DNA of 64,000 bases. Source: Cryptomeria japonica (Eukaryota; Streptophyta; Pinopsida; Cupressales; Cupressaceae). The translations under genes and the position numbers were made by a program. Numbering within the stretch: position 1 is the first letter of the stretch; every line of letters starts with the position of its first letter. The stretch is taken from assembly GCF_030272615.1 (NCBI RefSeq), contig NC_081406.1, forward strand, positions 140,462,361 through 140,526,360, read 5' to 3'. This document shows, piece by piece, positions 1 to 10,720 of the stretch. The notes under the pieces are model-generated. The model was not told the DNA's origin. It saw only the letters and a program-made list of their open reading frames with translations, and did not search any database.

Positions 1-1185
1 CGCACTTTCATTCACCAATCTTCTCAATACATCATTTTAGCCGATATCCTATACTGTCGAGGTCTAGATGGCACTCTTCTTAGATGTTTAGAAAGGGACG
101 AAGCTCAAATCGCGTTATGCTATGTTCATGAAGGGATATGTGGTCCACATTCTAATGGTCCTACCTTAGCCAAGAAACTCATCAGGACTGGATATTTCTA
201 GCCCAATATGGAAAAAGACTCATATCAGTTTGTCAAAAAATGTAAGCAATGTCAAATTCATAGAGACCTTATTCATGCACTAGCACAAGAACTTCAACTG
301 ATTGCAACTCCTTGGCCCTTTTGCCAGTGGGGACTCAATCTCATAGGAAAGATTCACCCTCCTTCCAATGGCCACAAATTTAGCATCACTGCCATAGAGT
401 ATTTCACAAAATGGATTGAAGACGTGCCTCTTACACAAGTCACTAGAAAATAGATTGCTACATTCATTCTCAACTACATCATTTGTCGGTATGGTATTCC
501 TATTTCCATAATCACCGATAACAGATGTCCCTTCAAAAATCAAGATGTTCATGAACTTTGTGATCACTTCCATATTACCCATCATTTCTACATGCCCTAT
601 TACCCCCAAGGTAATAGTCAAGCTGAGGCATCTAATAAAACCATTCTTAAAATCCTAAAAAAGATAGTCGATAACACTAGCCGCAATTGGCATATCGAAC
701 TAAATCCCGCACTTTGGGCTTATCATACAAGTGTTCACACACCTATAGGAGCCACACCTTATTCACTTATCTATGGCATTGAAGCTATCTTTCCTATCAA
801 GTTCGATTTACCATCTTTACGAGTCTCTTTACAAAACATTACCAGTGATGAAGACTATAGGGTCTCTCGCTTACAAGAACTAGAACTATTGGATGAACGA
901 AGACAAATTGCTTTTAATCACCTTAAGGATTATCAACAACGAATGAGTCATAGTTACAATCATAAAGTGAATCCTCATGCATTTGAGGTGGGTGACTTAG
1001 TTCTCAAAGAAAATCCTAAAAATCAGCAAGACAGAGAGAAGAAGGGCAAGTTTGAACCAAATTGGCTTGGTCCTTACATCATTACAACATCCTATGGATT
1101 GGGTGAATATCAGCGTTCAACTCCAGATGGCAAACCTTTTGAGGATCCTATTAATAGCAGGCACCTTTGTAGGTTTTACACATAG
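1..1185 (+). pseudogene. Ty3/gypsy integrase (3' end of pol), element A
   Basis: One frame runs through the region with two in-frame TAG stops, at 199-201 (Trp expected) and 451-453 (Gln expected). The order is: end of the H2C2-type zinc-binding region with the CxxC part KCKQC, the rve core, and the C-terminal domain ending HLCRFYT. The core begins WPFCQWGLNLIG, where the first catalytic Asp (normally WGxDLIG) has become Asn. The second Asp is kept in ITDN, and the Glu of QAEASNK is kept. The protein would be inactive from the Asp-to-Asn change alone. The end aligns in style with G (HLHRYYA), which supports a common lineage. Confidence 0.9.
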
Positions 1186-2763
1186 CTCTTAAGAGTATCC
1201 TAAAAAAAAAAAAATCATAAACATAAAAAATCGTTACTTGGTGAAAACCTAGCAAACAGGCGCCTTGTGACACAAAAAAATTGAAAAATAAAAAAAAGTA
1301 AAGAAAAACATTTCATCCAATGGTGAAAACCACTTTGGTGGTGCCCTGGGCAAGTACCATGGTGAAAACCGGGTCACCAGCACCATGCGTAGAGACATTG
1401 TTCCTCCCTCCTTCAGGATTCACTTTCATCTCGTCACTTTGCACACACTCACAACCTTTCCATCCATAATAAATCAGCTCCTATGTATGGCTAAGGCAAA
1501 TCTTGCATCTAGTGATGGGTGTGGAACTGAGCGCATCACATGTTTTGAGAAGTACAATTTCTTTTAGTTTTCTTCAGTCTATCTGTGCGCAATCCACAAT
1601 AAAACAACATTCGCATCGCCAATCCGCAATAAATTTCTATCTTCTCTGCAATAAAGTATCAGTTTCATGGATTCAGTCAGTTTCAGATGAGATGCAGCAA
1701 CAATGGGCCTCAACAAATCAAATCTTTCAATAGACTCAGACAACATTATGGTTCAGTTCTATCTATCCTTTTGGGAAAGTAAACATTGTGACCACAATCA
1801 ATTAGACTTATACAAGTGACAAGAGACACTAAACTTGAGGACTACAGTGGATGTTGGTGTCAAGTCTTGGTTTTCTTTTGATTTTTATCTTTTTGGTGAC
1901 ATGTCTTTTAGCTTTTCCAGGATGTCTCTGACTAGAGATTTTATCTCCAGGATGTCTTTGACTAGAAAGGCGAGGATGGGGTATCGTCACCTATTTTTAT
2001 TTGTTGTCTATGGATTGTCTCTTACTAATTCTATGACTTGTCCAAGGATATGAGGACATTGTGAGTCTAGTATGAACTGGGGCATTCTTTGTTTGCAACT
2101 ATCTTATCTCCATGAAAATGGGTACAATGACTTTCAGGGTCGAACATATGCCTCGATTGTCATAACCTATTTTGCCATAATAAAGCTCAATGATGATAAC
2201 ACACAAGAAGCTCTTTCACTTTCATATCTTCTATCTTCCATCCCCCTTTCTTGATTGACCTCCATCATTCTTCCCAAGTCCGTGTAGCCTACTATCACAC
2301 GATTGAGTATAATGACACACCAAAAATATTTGCATTTCATACAGTTGCACCTACATTATCACATATTAGCATTTCATACATACATATAGATATCACAATT
2401 GCATCACATCCTGCACACAACACATGTTAGCAAATGTTACATTTTCATCATCTAAATAGTCATTTGCATTATCATATTCATCTGCATTTCATACATTCAC
2501 ATTTGCATTTGCATAACATATTAAAAACATAAAAGAACAAAAATATTGCATTTCATCATGTACATACTTACATGCATCACATAGAAACATACATCACATA
2601 GATACACATACATATAGCTGCCAAAAGGATGAATCATCTCATATATATATCTCAAAATCATAAGTGTCATGATACAATGATGTCAAAATCATATGGATAC
2701 AATCACCCGAAGGTGCCATCATACAAAATGGTACAAAACTGATACATAGGGGGCCCTCTAAGG
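1186..2763 (+). other. Non-coding 3' internal region of element A
   Basis: After the pol stop there is an A-rich stretch (about 1200-1310). Next comes a segment repeating TGGTGAAAACC three times (near 1238, 1320 and 1359), then an AT-rich stretch (about 2290-2640) full of degenerate GCATTTCATACAT and CACATT words. The short open frames here have no recognisable domain and no homologue elsewhere in the window. I see no gene. Confidence 0.5.
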
Positions 2764-3266
2764 CTATGATGAACTCCCTCCCTCGGAGCCGCCTAGCCTC
2801 GATGGAGTCTGAGCCCTGGAAGGACCTTCCCTAGGATCATCTCTCTTGTCCCCTCTATCTAGTGGTGGTGGAGGACCCATAACCCCACCGCTAGATGCCT
2901 ATCTCCTGTCTCTCCCTCCAGTGGTCATTGCAGTCCGTGATGGTCTCCAAAAGCTCCTAGCTTGCTGATTTGGTGGCACCACTCCATAGTACAGGTCTCG
3001 CTAGTAGGCTATCTCCTCCCCTACTCATAGAACATAGGTGTATCTGGCCCCTATTTCCTCTACTGCCTGTCTCCCTACCCTCCATGCTGTTTCAGCCTCT
3101 TTGTAGCACTGAATAGCCTAACCCCTCTCCCGCTCAGTGTCCCCTAGCTGTCTCCTGAGCCTAGTTGTCTCCCTCTCCAAATCTTGGATCTCATCATCCT
3201 ATCCCTAGCAGATCTCCCTCAAGGATAGTAACTCATCCTCCTCCTCTCATTTGCCTATCCCTGGGC
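2764..3266 (-). pseudogene. C-terminal part of antisense extra ORF, element A
   Basis: On the minus strand a single frame stays coding-like from about 3266 to a stop at 2764-2766, interrupted by several stops, mostly TAG or TGA. It encodes a charged, Arg/Glu-rich helical segment (DELLSLREI, then ERETTRLRRQL) of coiled-coil character, a YYGVVPP motif, and a Gly/Ser/Pro/Arg tail ending GGSEGGSSS. The position (after gypsy pol, opposite strand) and the tail type match the C-terminal part of the antisense PMD gene in G. The PMD domain itself is absent here: the frame runs straight into the LTR. This could be a fragment left by a deletion. Confidence 0.55.
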
Positions 3267-3275
3267 GTGCCAAAA

Positions 3276-4041
3276 TGTTTATGGTAAAAATTGAAACAAC
3301 AATAATATTGAAAGACTAAATGAATTCAACCATAAAACCCTAGGCTAACAACAAAAAAGATCCACCATAACATATGAAGATTACCTAAGACAATGCAAAT
3401 CAAATGAAATCACAAAGATTATACCATCACATGTCCAATAGGGTTTTGATCTCCATTCTTCCTATCTCCATTGATCTTGCTTGATATATTTGCTCTCAAA
3501 TTTTATGTGTGCACAAGAGCTCAACAAAGAACGGAAATGTGGTTGCAAGTAGGCTTGATCACATATGAAAGTTCAAATGCTAGAATGCTTTATTAGGGTT
3601 GATAATGAAGGAAGCATCTCCTTATATAGAAGATACTATAAGAAATGGAGGGATAAGATTAAGAGGTGTAAAAGATAAATGGTTGGCTAGGATTAGAGGG
3701 TAGGTAGACGAAATAAGAAAATAATGAAAGGGTAGGTAGTGTAGGAATTAAGAAATGAATGACATGTGTCATGGGTAGAAAAGGCTAATGAATTAATTAA
3801 ATAAATAAAGATTTATTTAATTAATAGAAGAAGTGGGATCAATTAAATAAATAGAAGTATTTATTTAATTTAGGAAAAGGGGAATTTAAATGTATTTATT
3901 TAAATGAGAAATATAGCTAGAAGAGGATAAATGAATTAATTAAATAAATAAGGATTTATTTAATTAATAGAAGAATTAGGCTAAAATAATTAAATAAATA
4001 GATATTTATTTAATTAGACTGGACAATTTTAGGTGTCTACA
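3276..4041 (+). repeat. LTR of element A (presumed 3' LTR)
   Basis: The segment starts TGTTTATGG and ends GTGTCTACA (TGT..ACA). The right border is fixed by the B LTR resuming at 4042; the left border is inferred. It contains a TATATAGAAG box-like stretch near 3631. The bases just left of it are not a plus-strand polypurine tract. On the minus strand they read TTTTGGCACGCCC, which looks like a primer site next to an LTR end, so orientation is not certain. The paired 5' LTR is outside the window. Confidence 0.6.
3793..4016. repeat. Four AT-rich inverted repeats in LTR A
   Basis: Four near-perfect palindromes built on ATTAAATAAATA and TATTTATTTAAT lie at about 3793-3827, 3841-3871, 3933-3967 and 3985-4016. 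Loops are 2-6 bases. The first and third are also near-copies of each other over about 35 bp, suggesting a local duplication. Confidence 0.8.
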
Positions 4042-4782
4042 ATCGTGTTAGGTTTTTCCTTCTCCAACTCGAACCAAATCCGATTTGATTCTATCTTCTT
4101 TTCTAGAGATATGATCTTCATGACATTGATCAACACCAACAAAGATTTGCATTCCAATGTGCATTTTTTAAATCTGGAGGTTTGCACCATGTTTTTCTAC
4201 TTTTCTCTGTCATTCACCATTAATGGCTTTGTTGTTTCCTTCACCAAATGGGTACGAAGATCAAATCTTCTTTCAGGATCAGTTCAGTTGCTTTGCTAGC
4301 TTGCCTTCCTCGAGCCGCAATCCTATGGCATCCTCTATGACTTGTGAGTTCTTCATAAAAGTCGACCTGCTTGCTGATTTGTTACGTTGATGCACACTTC
4401 ATCGACCTTTATAATACCTCCACCTGGCATCCAGCTATCATGATTGGCAACATCCACTTCTACTTGGATTCCTATGTCAGTTTAACATTCTTTGTCAATC
4501 AAGGTTTACTACCATCTTAGTTCACCTTACCGGTATGACCATCAAACATCTTTTGTACTAGCAGCACATCCTAGGTGTGTGCCTTATCAGTAAGCCTACT
4601 AACTAGTAGCCTTCCTTTTGTCTACTCACTCATATGTGCATTGTCATCATATGTCTTTCTCTTCTTATATAGATCACCACTTTTATGTCTTTCTCTTCTT
4701 ATACCAGTCACTACTTACTTACTGGTGACCTTGCCAAAACCAGTTTGACATCAATGATAACTTAATTCCAATAATGCCAACA
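4042..4782 (-). repeat. 3' LTR of B (remaining fragment)
   Basis: It aligns with 18532-19296 (the 5' LTR of B) through shared words such as GTTAGGTTTTTCCTTCT and AAAGTCGACCTGCTTG. On the minus strand it begins TGTTGGCATTATTGG right after the polypurine tract. The other half of this LTR should lie to the left of element A, beyond the window. Confidence 0.88.
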
Positions 4783-4795
4783 ATCTCCCCCTTTG
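4783..4795 (-). promoter_or_regulatory. Polypurine tract of B
   Basis: On the minus strand it reads CAAAGGGGGAGAT, directly abutting the LTR start TGTTGG. The tract is bracketed by TGCCAA and TTGGCA, which can pair. Plus-strand priming site of the retrotransposon. Confidence 0.85.
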
Positions 4796-5005
4796 GCATT
4801 GATGTCAACTTAATGCAACACACTTCATATCGGTATATTTCTCCCCCTTTGACATAATGAGAAAGGGTATTGTACATTCCCCCTTTGATCCATACCTAGC
4901 TCCCCCTTTGGCTACTACCAGTGATTGCAGTTGGTACTGAGATGTGGTTCAAGAGTTATAGATGTTGCTATGAACTCCCCCTAAACCATATCAAACCTTC
5001 CTTTC

Positions 5006-6660
5006 TTAGGTGCATAAAGAATATGACACAACTCTAAACTTGTGTCTTAGGTACTCAAAGGTGCTTACTAGCAATGGTTCGGTGAAAATGTTTGCTACTT
5101 GTTCTCCGATAGGGACATGGTCCATCTTTACTTCCTGTCCTTCAACCTTCTCTTTGAAAAAATGATACTTGATGGCTATATGCTTTGTCTTGGAATGCAT
5201 CATCAGATTCTTTTATATGTTGATGGCACTCGAATTATCAAACCAGATGAGAATAGGGTGAGTGATGTCCACCTGTATGTCCTTGAGATTTTTCTTCATC
5301 CAAAGGAACTGAGAGCAGTATGTAGTTGCAACAATGTGTTCTTCTTTAGTAGTAGATAGGGAGACTAAATCCTATTTCTTGCTACGCCATGAGACCAACC
5401 GGTTACATAGGAAGAATGCACCACCACTTGTGCTCTTTTGGTCATCAATGAAACCTTTCTAATCAACATCAATGTATGCTTCCAAGATGAATTCCCCTTG
5501 TTTAGGGTACCACAATCCATAACTGACTGTTCTTTGGAGGTACCTAAATATTTTGCTTACAACATTCATATGTGACTGCTTAGGTGCATCTTGAAATTTG
5601 GCCACCATGCACATTGCCTATACTATATTTAGTCTAGAAGCCATGAGATACAATAGATTTCCTATCATGGATCTATACAATGTTTGATCCACCATCGGTG
5701 ATTCATCATTTTTGCTTAATTTTCTTCCAGTCATCATGGGGGTACTTACCGGTTTGCGATCCTCCATTTGAAATTTCTTCAACATATCCTTTGCATACTT
5801 GGTTTGTGAGATAAATATTCCCTTATCTTTCTATAATATCTCCAAACCAAGGAAGTATGTCAATTCACCAAGCCTTGACATCTCAAATTCTGACTGCATC
5901 TAATCAGCAAATTCTTTGCAAAAGGTGTCCTTATTGCCTTCAAAAATAATTTCATCTACATACACAACCACAATGATCATGTGGTTTCCATCTTTCTTTA
6001 TGTATAAATTGTTGTCAGCACTCCCCTTTTTGAATCCTTGCTCCTTCAGGTATTGATCTAATCTTGAATACCATGCTCTAGGGGATTTCTTTAAGTCATA
6101 TAGGGCCTTCTTCAATAGGCACAAAAAAATTTCATCATCATGTACCATAAACCCTTCCGGTTGCTCCATGCACACTTCTTCCAAATTTCCATTAAGGAAG
6201 GCATATTTTATATCCATCTGATATAGTTTATAACCCTTGTAGGTAGAAAAGGCTAGAAACATCATAATTGATTCTAATATAGCTACCAGTGCAAATGTTT
6301 CTTCAAAGTCAATGCCCTCTACTTGAGAGTATCATTTGGACACAAGTCTAGCTTTATGCTTAACAAATTTACCTTATTCATTCATCTTATTTTGGTAGAC
6401 CCATTTAGTGCCAATGATGTTCTTGTCTTCCAATCTAGGGACTAATTCTCAAGTCTTGTTATTCTCAATCTATTGTAGTTCTTCTTCCATGGCATCCATC
6501 CATTCCTATCTTTTGCTAGCCTCATTAAATGTTTTAGGTTCTACTTCAGTCATGAGTCAGAAGTTGACTTGTTCATCATTCTGGGAAAGTCTTCTTCTAG
6601 TCTACACACCATCACTCTTATTTCCTATAATCTTCTCTTTCAGGTGATTTAGCTGCACAT
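5006..6660 (-). pseudogene. Copia reverse transcriptase-RNase H, element B
   Basis: Read on the minus strand, the RT shows YQMDIKYAFLNGNLEE, PEGFM, ALYDLKKSPRAWY and the catalytic box as YVDEIIF, where the second Asp of YVDD has become Glu. It continues through the connection (SMIGNLLYL) to RNase H with SAINI, HSKTKHIAIKYHF and a C-terminus near IFTEPLLVSTFEYL. Several TAG stops and frameshifts break the frame. RT copies the genomic RNA and RNase H removes it; this copy cannot do either as written. Confidence 0.88.
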
Positions 6661-6742
6661 ACTGGTTGGGAGCCTTCTTGGATGGTTCTTCTGGTTCATT
6701 ATCTGACTAAGCTTCCTCACCTTCATCACTAGAATCATCATA

Positions 6743-7562
6743 CTAGTTCACCTGTGATTGAAGTCCATTGTGCATATCCTCATCAACTCTTACATGCACA
6801 CCCTCGATGAATCTTCTTAGTCTTTTGTTGTAGCACTTGTAGGCCTTGATATTAGATGAGTAACCAAGGAAGATTCCTTCATCACTTCTAGAGTCAAAAA
6901 TACCTAGACCATCCATGTCTCTCTTGATAAAGCACTTGCTTCCAAATATTTTGAAGTATTTGATTAATGGCTTCCGATCATCCCACAACTCATAAGGTGT
7001 CATTTTTTTGTTTGTTCTTAGTTAAACCTGGTTCAAAGTATATATAGCAGTATGAACAACTTCCTTCCAATATGTGTTTGGAAGACTGGCCTCATTTAAC
7101 ATGGTTTTGGCCATCTTCTTGACTGTCTTTCTCTTCCTTTCTACCACACCATTTTGTTGTGGTGTCCTAGGGGTTGAGTATTCCCTTCTAATTCCATGTT
7201 TTTCACAATAATATTTAAACTCACTTTATGTAAACTCTCCACCCGAGTCTGATCTTAGACATTTTAGACTGATCCCACTTTCCTTCTCCACCATCTTCCT
7301 AAAGATCTTGAATCTATCAAATGCTTGTGACATATCTTGTAGGAAAGTGACCCATGTCATTCTTGAATAATCATCAATAAAGAGCATAAAAAATCTTTCA
7401 CCAGCAAGAGCTCTTGTCCTAGTTGGACCACATAGATCTTTATGTACAATCTCAAGTGGTATTGAGGTGTTGTACTCTTTTGTCCTAAAGATCACCTTAG
7501 TCTTCTTCCATTTTACACATTCATCACAAAATGTGCTTACCAGTTTGATGATGGGTGGAATA
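6743..7562 (-). pseudogene. Copia integrase (core and C-terminal part), element B
   Basis: The minus strand encodes the integrase core with HKDLCGPTRTR and FIDDYSRMTWV (first Asp region), then LRSDSGGEFT (second Asp, normally DNGGEF). The Glu region is around 7150-7225 in a disturbed frame. The segment TPYELWDDRKP..FGSKCF is the conserved integrase C-terminal region seen in plant copia elements. The frame ends at the C insertion, and its N-terminal part continues at 14999. Confidence 0.88.
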
Positions 7563-9089
7563 TGTTGGCATTATGTGAACTGGTATGAAAACCGATATGT
7601 GGACATAATGACATTGTATGTTGTCATTGATGTCAATATGACGAAGAGAAGAAGAACCAGTATAACACTGTGAACCAACACTCACTGTGAACCGGCATTT
7701 GTGCCAAATTGAAGCAGCATATTTGTTTAAAGATGAACCAACATAAGGTTATGGGAACCGGCACATGGAAGCAGCGTATGACTACCAGTTGGTGGTCTCA
7801 ACTTTAGGGTTTCCGGTTTGAGTGCTTCAAGCCTGTGTGGCTCAACCAGTGACTGTGTGTGATGAGTTAGCATGGTAACAACAAACAAATTGTGTTGCCA
7901 CGTAAGCTTTGTGCGCGTGAAGGATCTTGCATGAGGGAGATTGTTCCTATCTACCTTGGGAATGTGCAAAGTCTGTAAAATGGTGATAACATGTGATGGG
8001 TTATCAGCCACCATGAAATCGGTGGAAAATGAACGATGGAGAATGTCTTGAGATTGGATCAAGACTGTTGCATTTAATGTTGTATGCTCAACGGTTAGGA
8101 TTGAACCATTTTGAATTCCTTAACCTAACAGGTTTAGGGTTTAGGGTTTATGATACCGACCTATTTGTTATTCTATAAGGTTGATGTTGTGACTCTTCCA
8201 AAGGTTGTTGGCAAAAGTTGTGTGTGTGTATCTAAGAGAAGAGATACATGATTCTTGCTAGACCAAAGGAGAGAAGTCATATCTGCAAAGTGTAAGTGCA
8301 GAAGGTGAAAAGGAGCCTAAGTGGATCTGCATTGGCATTGAGTGCTATTATTAGGTCATTGATATACCTATTGATCTTTAACCACCTCAACAGTTGTGAA
8401 ATCCCCTAACAGGGTAGCCTTAACCGGCTTGTTGAAAATCCTTTAACAGGGTAACTCAAGGCTACTGAGTCATTGATATCCTTTAGCTATTAAGTTCTTG
8501 AAATCCTCTAACAAGGTAACCTTTAACAAGGTTTAACCCTTAACTGGGTATTGTAGCCATCCCTTAACCAGGTGATCCCTAACAGGATCGGTTCCTAACA
8601 GAACCTATTGTATCTATCTTTAACCAGACAAGGCTCCTAACAGAGCAGACTTCTAAAGAGTTCAAAAAGAAACTTGCGGGTATTCATCCCCACCATGGTT
8701 TTTCCCAGTTGGGTTTCCATGTGAAAAATATGTGTGTCAAGTGTGATGTTTTCTTCATGTGATGATTATGCTTGTTTTCTATTAAGCGGTGATGCATGTT
8801 GATCTTGCAGCAATATGAAGATCTGATGATAGATTATCTATTCATGCATGAGGGTGAAATGGTAGTATAGTACTGAGCTAAGAGGAAAGCTAAGTGATTA
8901 ACCGGTTTATGATTGTTTTAGTTGTTATGGGTTTTATCGGTTGCACTCTATTTCAAACCGGAGTCACTATTTGTTAGTCATTTGAAGTATCTTCTGTCAA
9001 ACTGGTTTAGGACTATATTTTTGTCTGTACTGATTCAACCCCCCCTCTCAGTACCGGTTTGCTAATAGTTGTTCATTATTAAGTTATCA
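7563..9089 (+). repeat. 5' LTR of C
   Basis: It starts TGTTGGCATTATGTG and ends AAGTTATCA, 1527 bp, and matches 13450-14998 throughout. Internal landmarks are TTGTCATTGATGTCAA near the start, two and a half TTTAGGG units at about 8130-8150, the hairpin array at 8401-8662, and the plant copia signature TGGTTTTTCCCAGTTGGG with TTTCCATGTGAAAAA at about 8697-8730. Confidence 0.93.
8401..8662 (+). repeat. Array of CTAACA-loop mini-hairpins in LTR C
   Basis: About nine short stem-loops lie in a row. Their loops are near constant (CTAACA, TTAACA, TTAACT) and their stems differ but stay paired. Examples are CCC/GGG, CCT/AGG, AACCT/AGGTT, ACCC/GGGT, GATCC/GGATC, GGTTC/GAACC and GCTC/GAGC. The same array recurs at about 14308-14570 (3' LTR), 38025-38345 (solo LTR N), 30605-30845 (J) and 42355-42560 (K), partly with other stems. 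Possible RNA structure in the transcribed leader or trailer; the function is unknown. Confidence 0.75.
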
Positions 9090-9090
9090 A

Positions 9091-9103
9091 TTGGTATCAG
9101 AGC
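9091..9103 (+). promoter_or_regulatory. Primer binding site of C (tRNA-iMet)
   Basis: TTGGTATCAGAGC follows the LTR end by one base. It is the plant initiator-Met tRNA 3'-end complement used by most plant copia elements for minus-strand priming. Confidence 0.92.
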
Positions 9104-9160
9104 ATCCTCTAGGTCCTCTATGTTATAAGCTTAACCGCTTGAGGTAAAGATCCCAGCCTA

Positions 9161-10170
9161 ATGATGAAGAGGGAAGGTCCAAAGTTTAATAGAGAAAACT
9201 TCATTATATGGAAAGATAGAATGAAGATATTCATCAGAAGCATGGGTGCTCAACAATGGAGCTATGTTGAGAATGCCTATGTTGCCCCTACCAGTACTCT
9301 CACCGACGATCAAAAGAGAGAAATACAGGAGAATGGGCAAGTCATGCAAGCCCTAATTATTAGTTTATCCAACATTGAGTTCATTGATGTCCAAGATAAG
9401 GTAAATCCCAAAGAGGTATGGGATACTCTTGAAAATATCTATGGTGGTGATGAGCATGTAAAACAAGATAAGGAAGAAAGCCTTAGAGGGAAGTTTGAAG
9501 ACATGTGGATGGTTGAAGGTGAGACCATTTAACAATATGGTATAAGAATCAAAACTATTGTTGCAGATATCAAGAGTGTAGGTGGTAAAATAGAAGATTC
9601 CATTGTGGTAAGAAAAGTCCTAAGATCCCTATTGCCAGTCTATGCAATAAGGGTTCTGCTATTCAAGAGCTGAGATCAATAGACAAGACTAAGGTATCCC
9701 TAGACTCCATCATTGCAAAGTTAACAACTTATGAGCTAAATAGTTTTGATGGTAGTGTTCAAAAGACTGAATCAGCTTTAAAGCTTCTACTACACCATCT
9801 AGAAAAGGAAAAGAAGCAAGCACCAATGCTAAAACTAGACAAGGCAGAGTAATAGATGATGAGGAATTTCTAATAGAGTTTAAAGCTCTTCTTGCAAGGA
9901 AACTTCCTAAAGGAACTAGTAAATACAGAGGTAAGCTTCCTTTGAAATGTTTTTCTTGCAACCAGATAGCACACATTGCTGTGAACTGTCCTAATGATGA
10001 TAACAAGGACAAATCGGAAAGGTTCAAGAAATTCAAAGGAGGAAACCAGAGAAATTGTTTTGTGGTAGTTGATGAAGGTGTCACAGATGAGGAATCAGAG
10101 GATGAAGAAAATGAAGACATTGTGTTTGTTGTTGTCAAGGAAGATGTGTTAGACAAGAAGGCTCTTGTCT
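9161..10170 (+). pseudogene. Copia gag, element C
   Basis: Start chosen at 9161 (MMKREGPKFNRENFIIWKDR), matching the K gag start MMKKEGPKLNRENYRIW. The N-terminal half is the copia capsid type (UBN2-like; WDTLENIYGGDE, LRGKFEDMWMVEGE). A TAA at 9530-9532 replaces the Gln codon before QYGIRIK, and further frame slips follow near 9650 and 9780. A CCHC zinc knuckle CFSCNQIAHIAVNC lies at about 9948-9989, followed by a Lys-rich then Asp/Glu-rich linker. Gag forms the particle shell and packages RNA. Confidence 0.88.
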
Positions 10171-10720
10171 CTTGGTTTGATAATTCCAATGAGTGGATCA
10201 TTGACAGTGGTTGTTCTAACCATATGACTGGTGACCAGAGCAAGTTTCTATCCTTGGAAGAATATGATGGTGGTCTGGTTCGCTTTGGAAATGATGCACC
10301 ATGCATGGTCAAAGGCAGAGGGTCCATCTCTCTGAACGGAAAGAGTAGTGTTGACAATGTATACTGGGTTGATGGTCTCAGATACAACCTTCTGAGTGTT
10401 GCCCAACTGAATGACAGTGGTCTCACTCTAGAATTCAAGAATGGTGAAATGGTGGCCACCAACTTGCAGACCAAATGTAACTTATTTCAGCTGAATGCAA
10501 ATATAAGTACATGTCTTATGGCTAAATTTGATGATAGCTAGATATGACATAGGAGACTTTATCATGTAAACTTTGACAACATTGTGAAGGCTAGTAAGAT
10601 CAAGGTAGTTAGAGGGTTGTCGGTGCTAAGCAAACTAGATAATACCTTGTGTAGAGAATGTCAATTGGGGAAAATGTCTTCCTTAACCTTTAAAGGTAAA
10701 CCTTTCACTACTGACAATTT
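10171..10720 (+). pseudogene. Copia protease and GAG-pre-integrase, element C
   Basis: The aspartic protease active site reads WIIDSGCSNHMTG at about 10195, with the catalytic DSG intact. Then come YDGGLVRFGNDAPC, GLRYNLLSVAQL and the pre-integrase HxxxxH..C..C region. After DDS the frame has TAG and TGA where the family has WLWH (10540-10551). The CRECQLGKM zinc-binding end is readable at about 10652-10678. Confidence 0.88.

Larger units (their letters stand above)
1..4041 (+). mobile_element. Ty3/gypsy (Tat-like) retrotransposon A, 3' part
   Basis: The element runs in from the left edge and contains the end of pol (integrase), a long 3' internal region, an antisense coding remnant and one LTR. 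Its right edge is exact: the LTR ends in CTACA at 4041, and from 4042 the sequence matches the B LTR as it reads from about 18535 onward. A is therefore inserted in B's 3' LTR, and its 5' half and 5' LTR lie outside the window. Assignment to the Tat side of gypsy rests on the integrase C-terminus, close to that of G, and on the antisense ORF after pol. Confidence 0.8.

Noticed and set aside
1385-2254. Four short plus-strand open frames after A pol
   Set aside because: 60-76 codons each, no domain, no homologue in the other gypsy copy, AT-rich background.
8130-8150. Interstitial telomere from chromosome fusion
   Set aside because: Only two to three TTTAGGG units, and they belong to the LTR because they recur at the same place in solo LTR N.
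9710-10474. 254-codon minus-strand open frame inside C
   Set aside because: It is the antisense shadow of C gag and protease, which are readable with known motifs on the plus strand.
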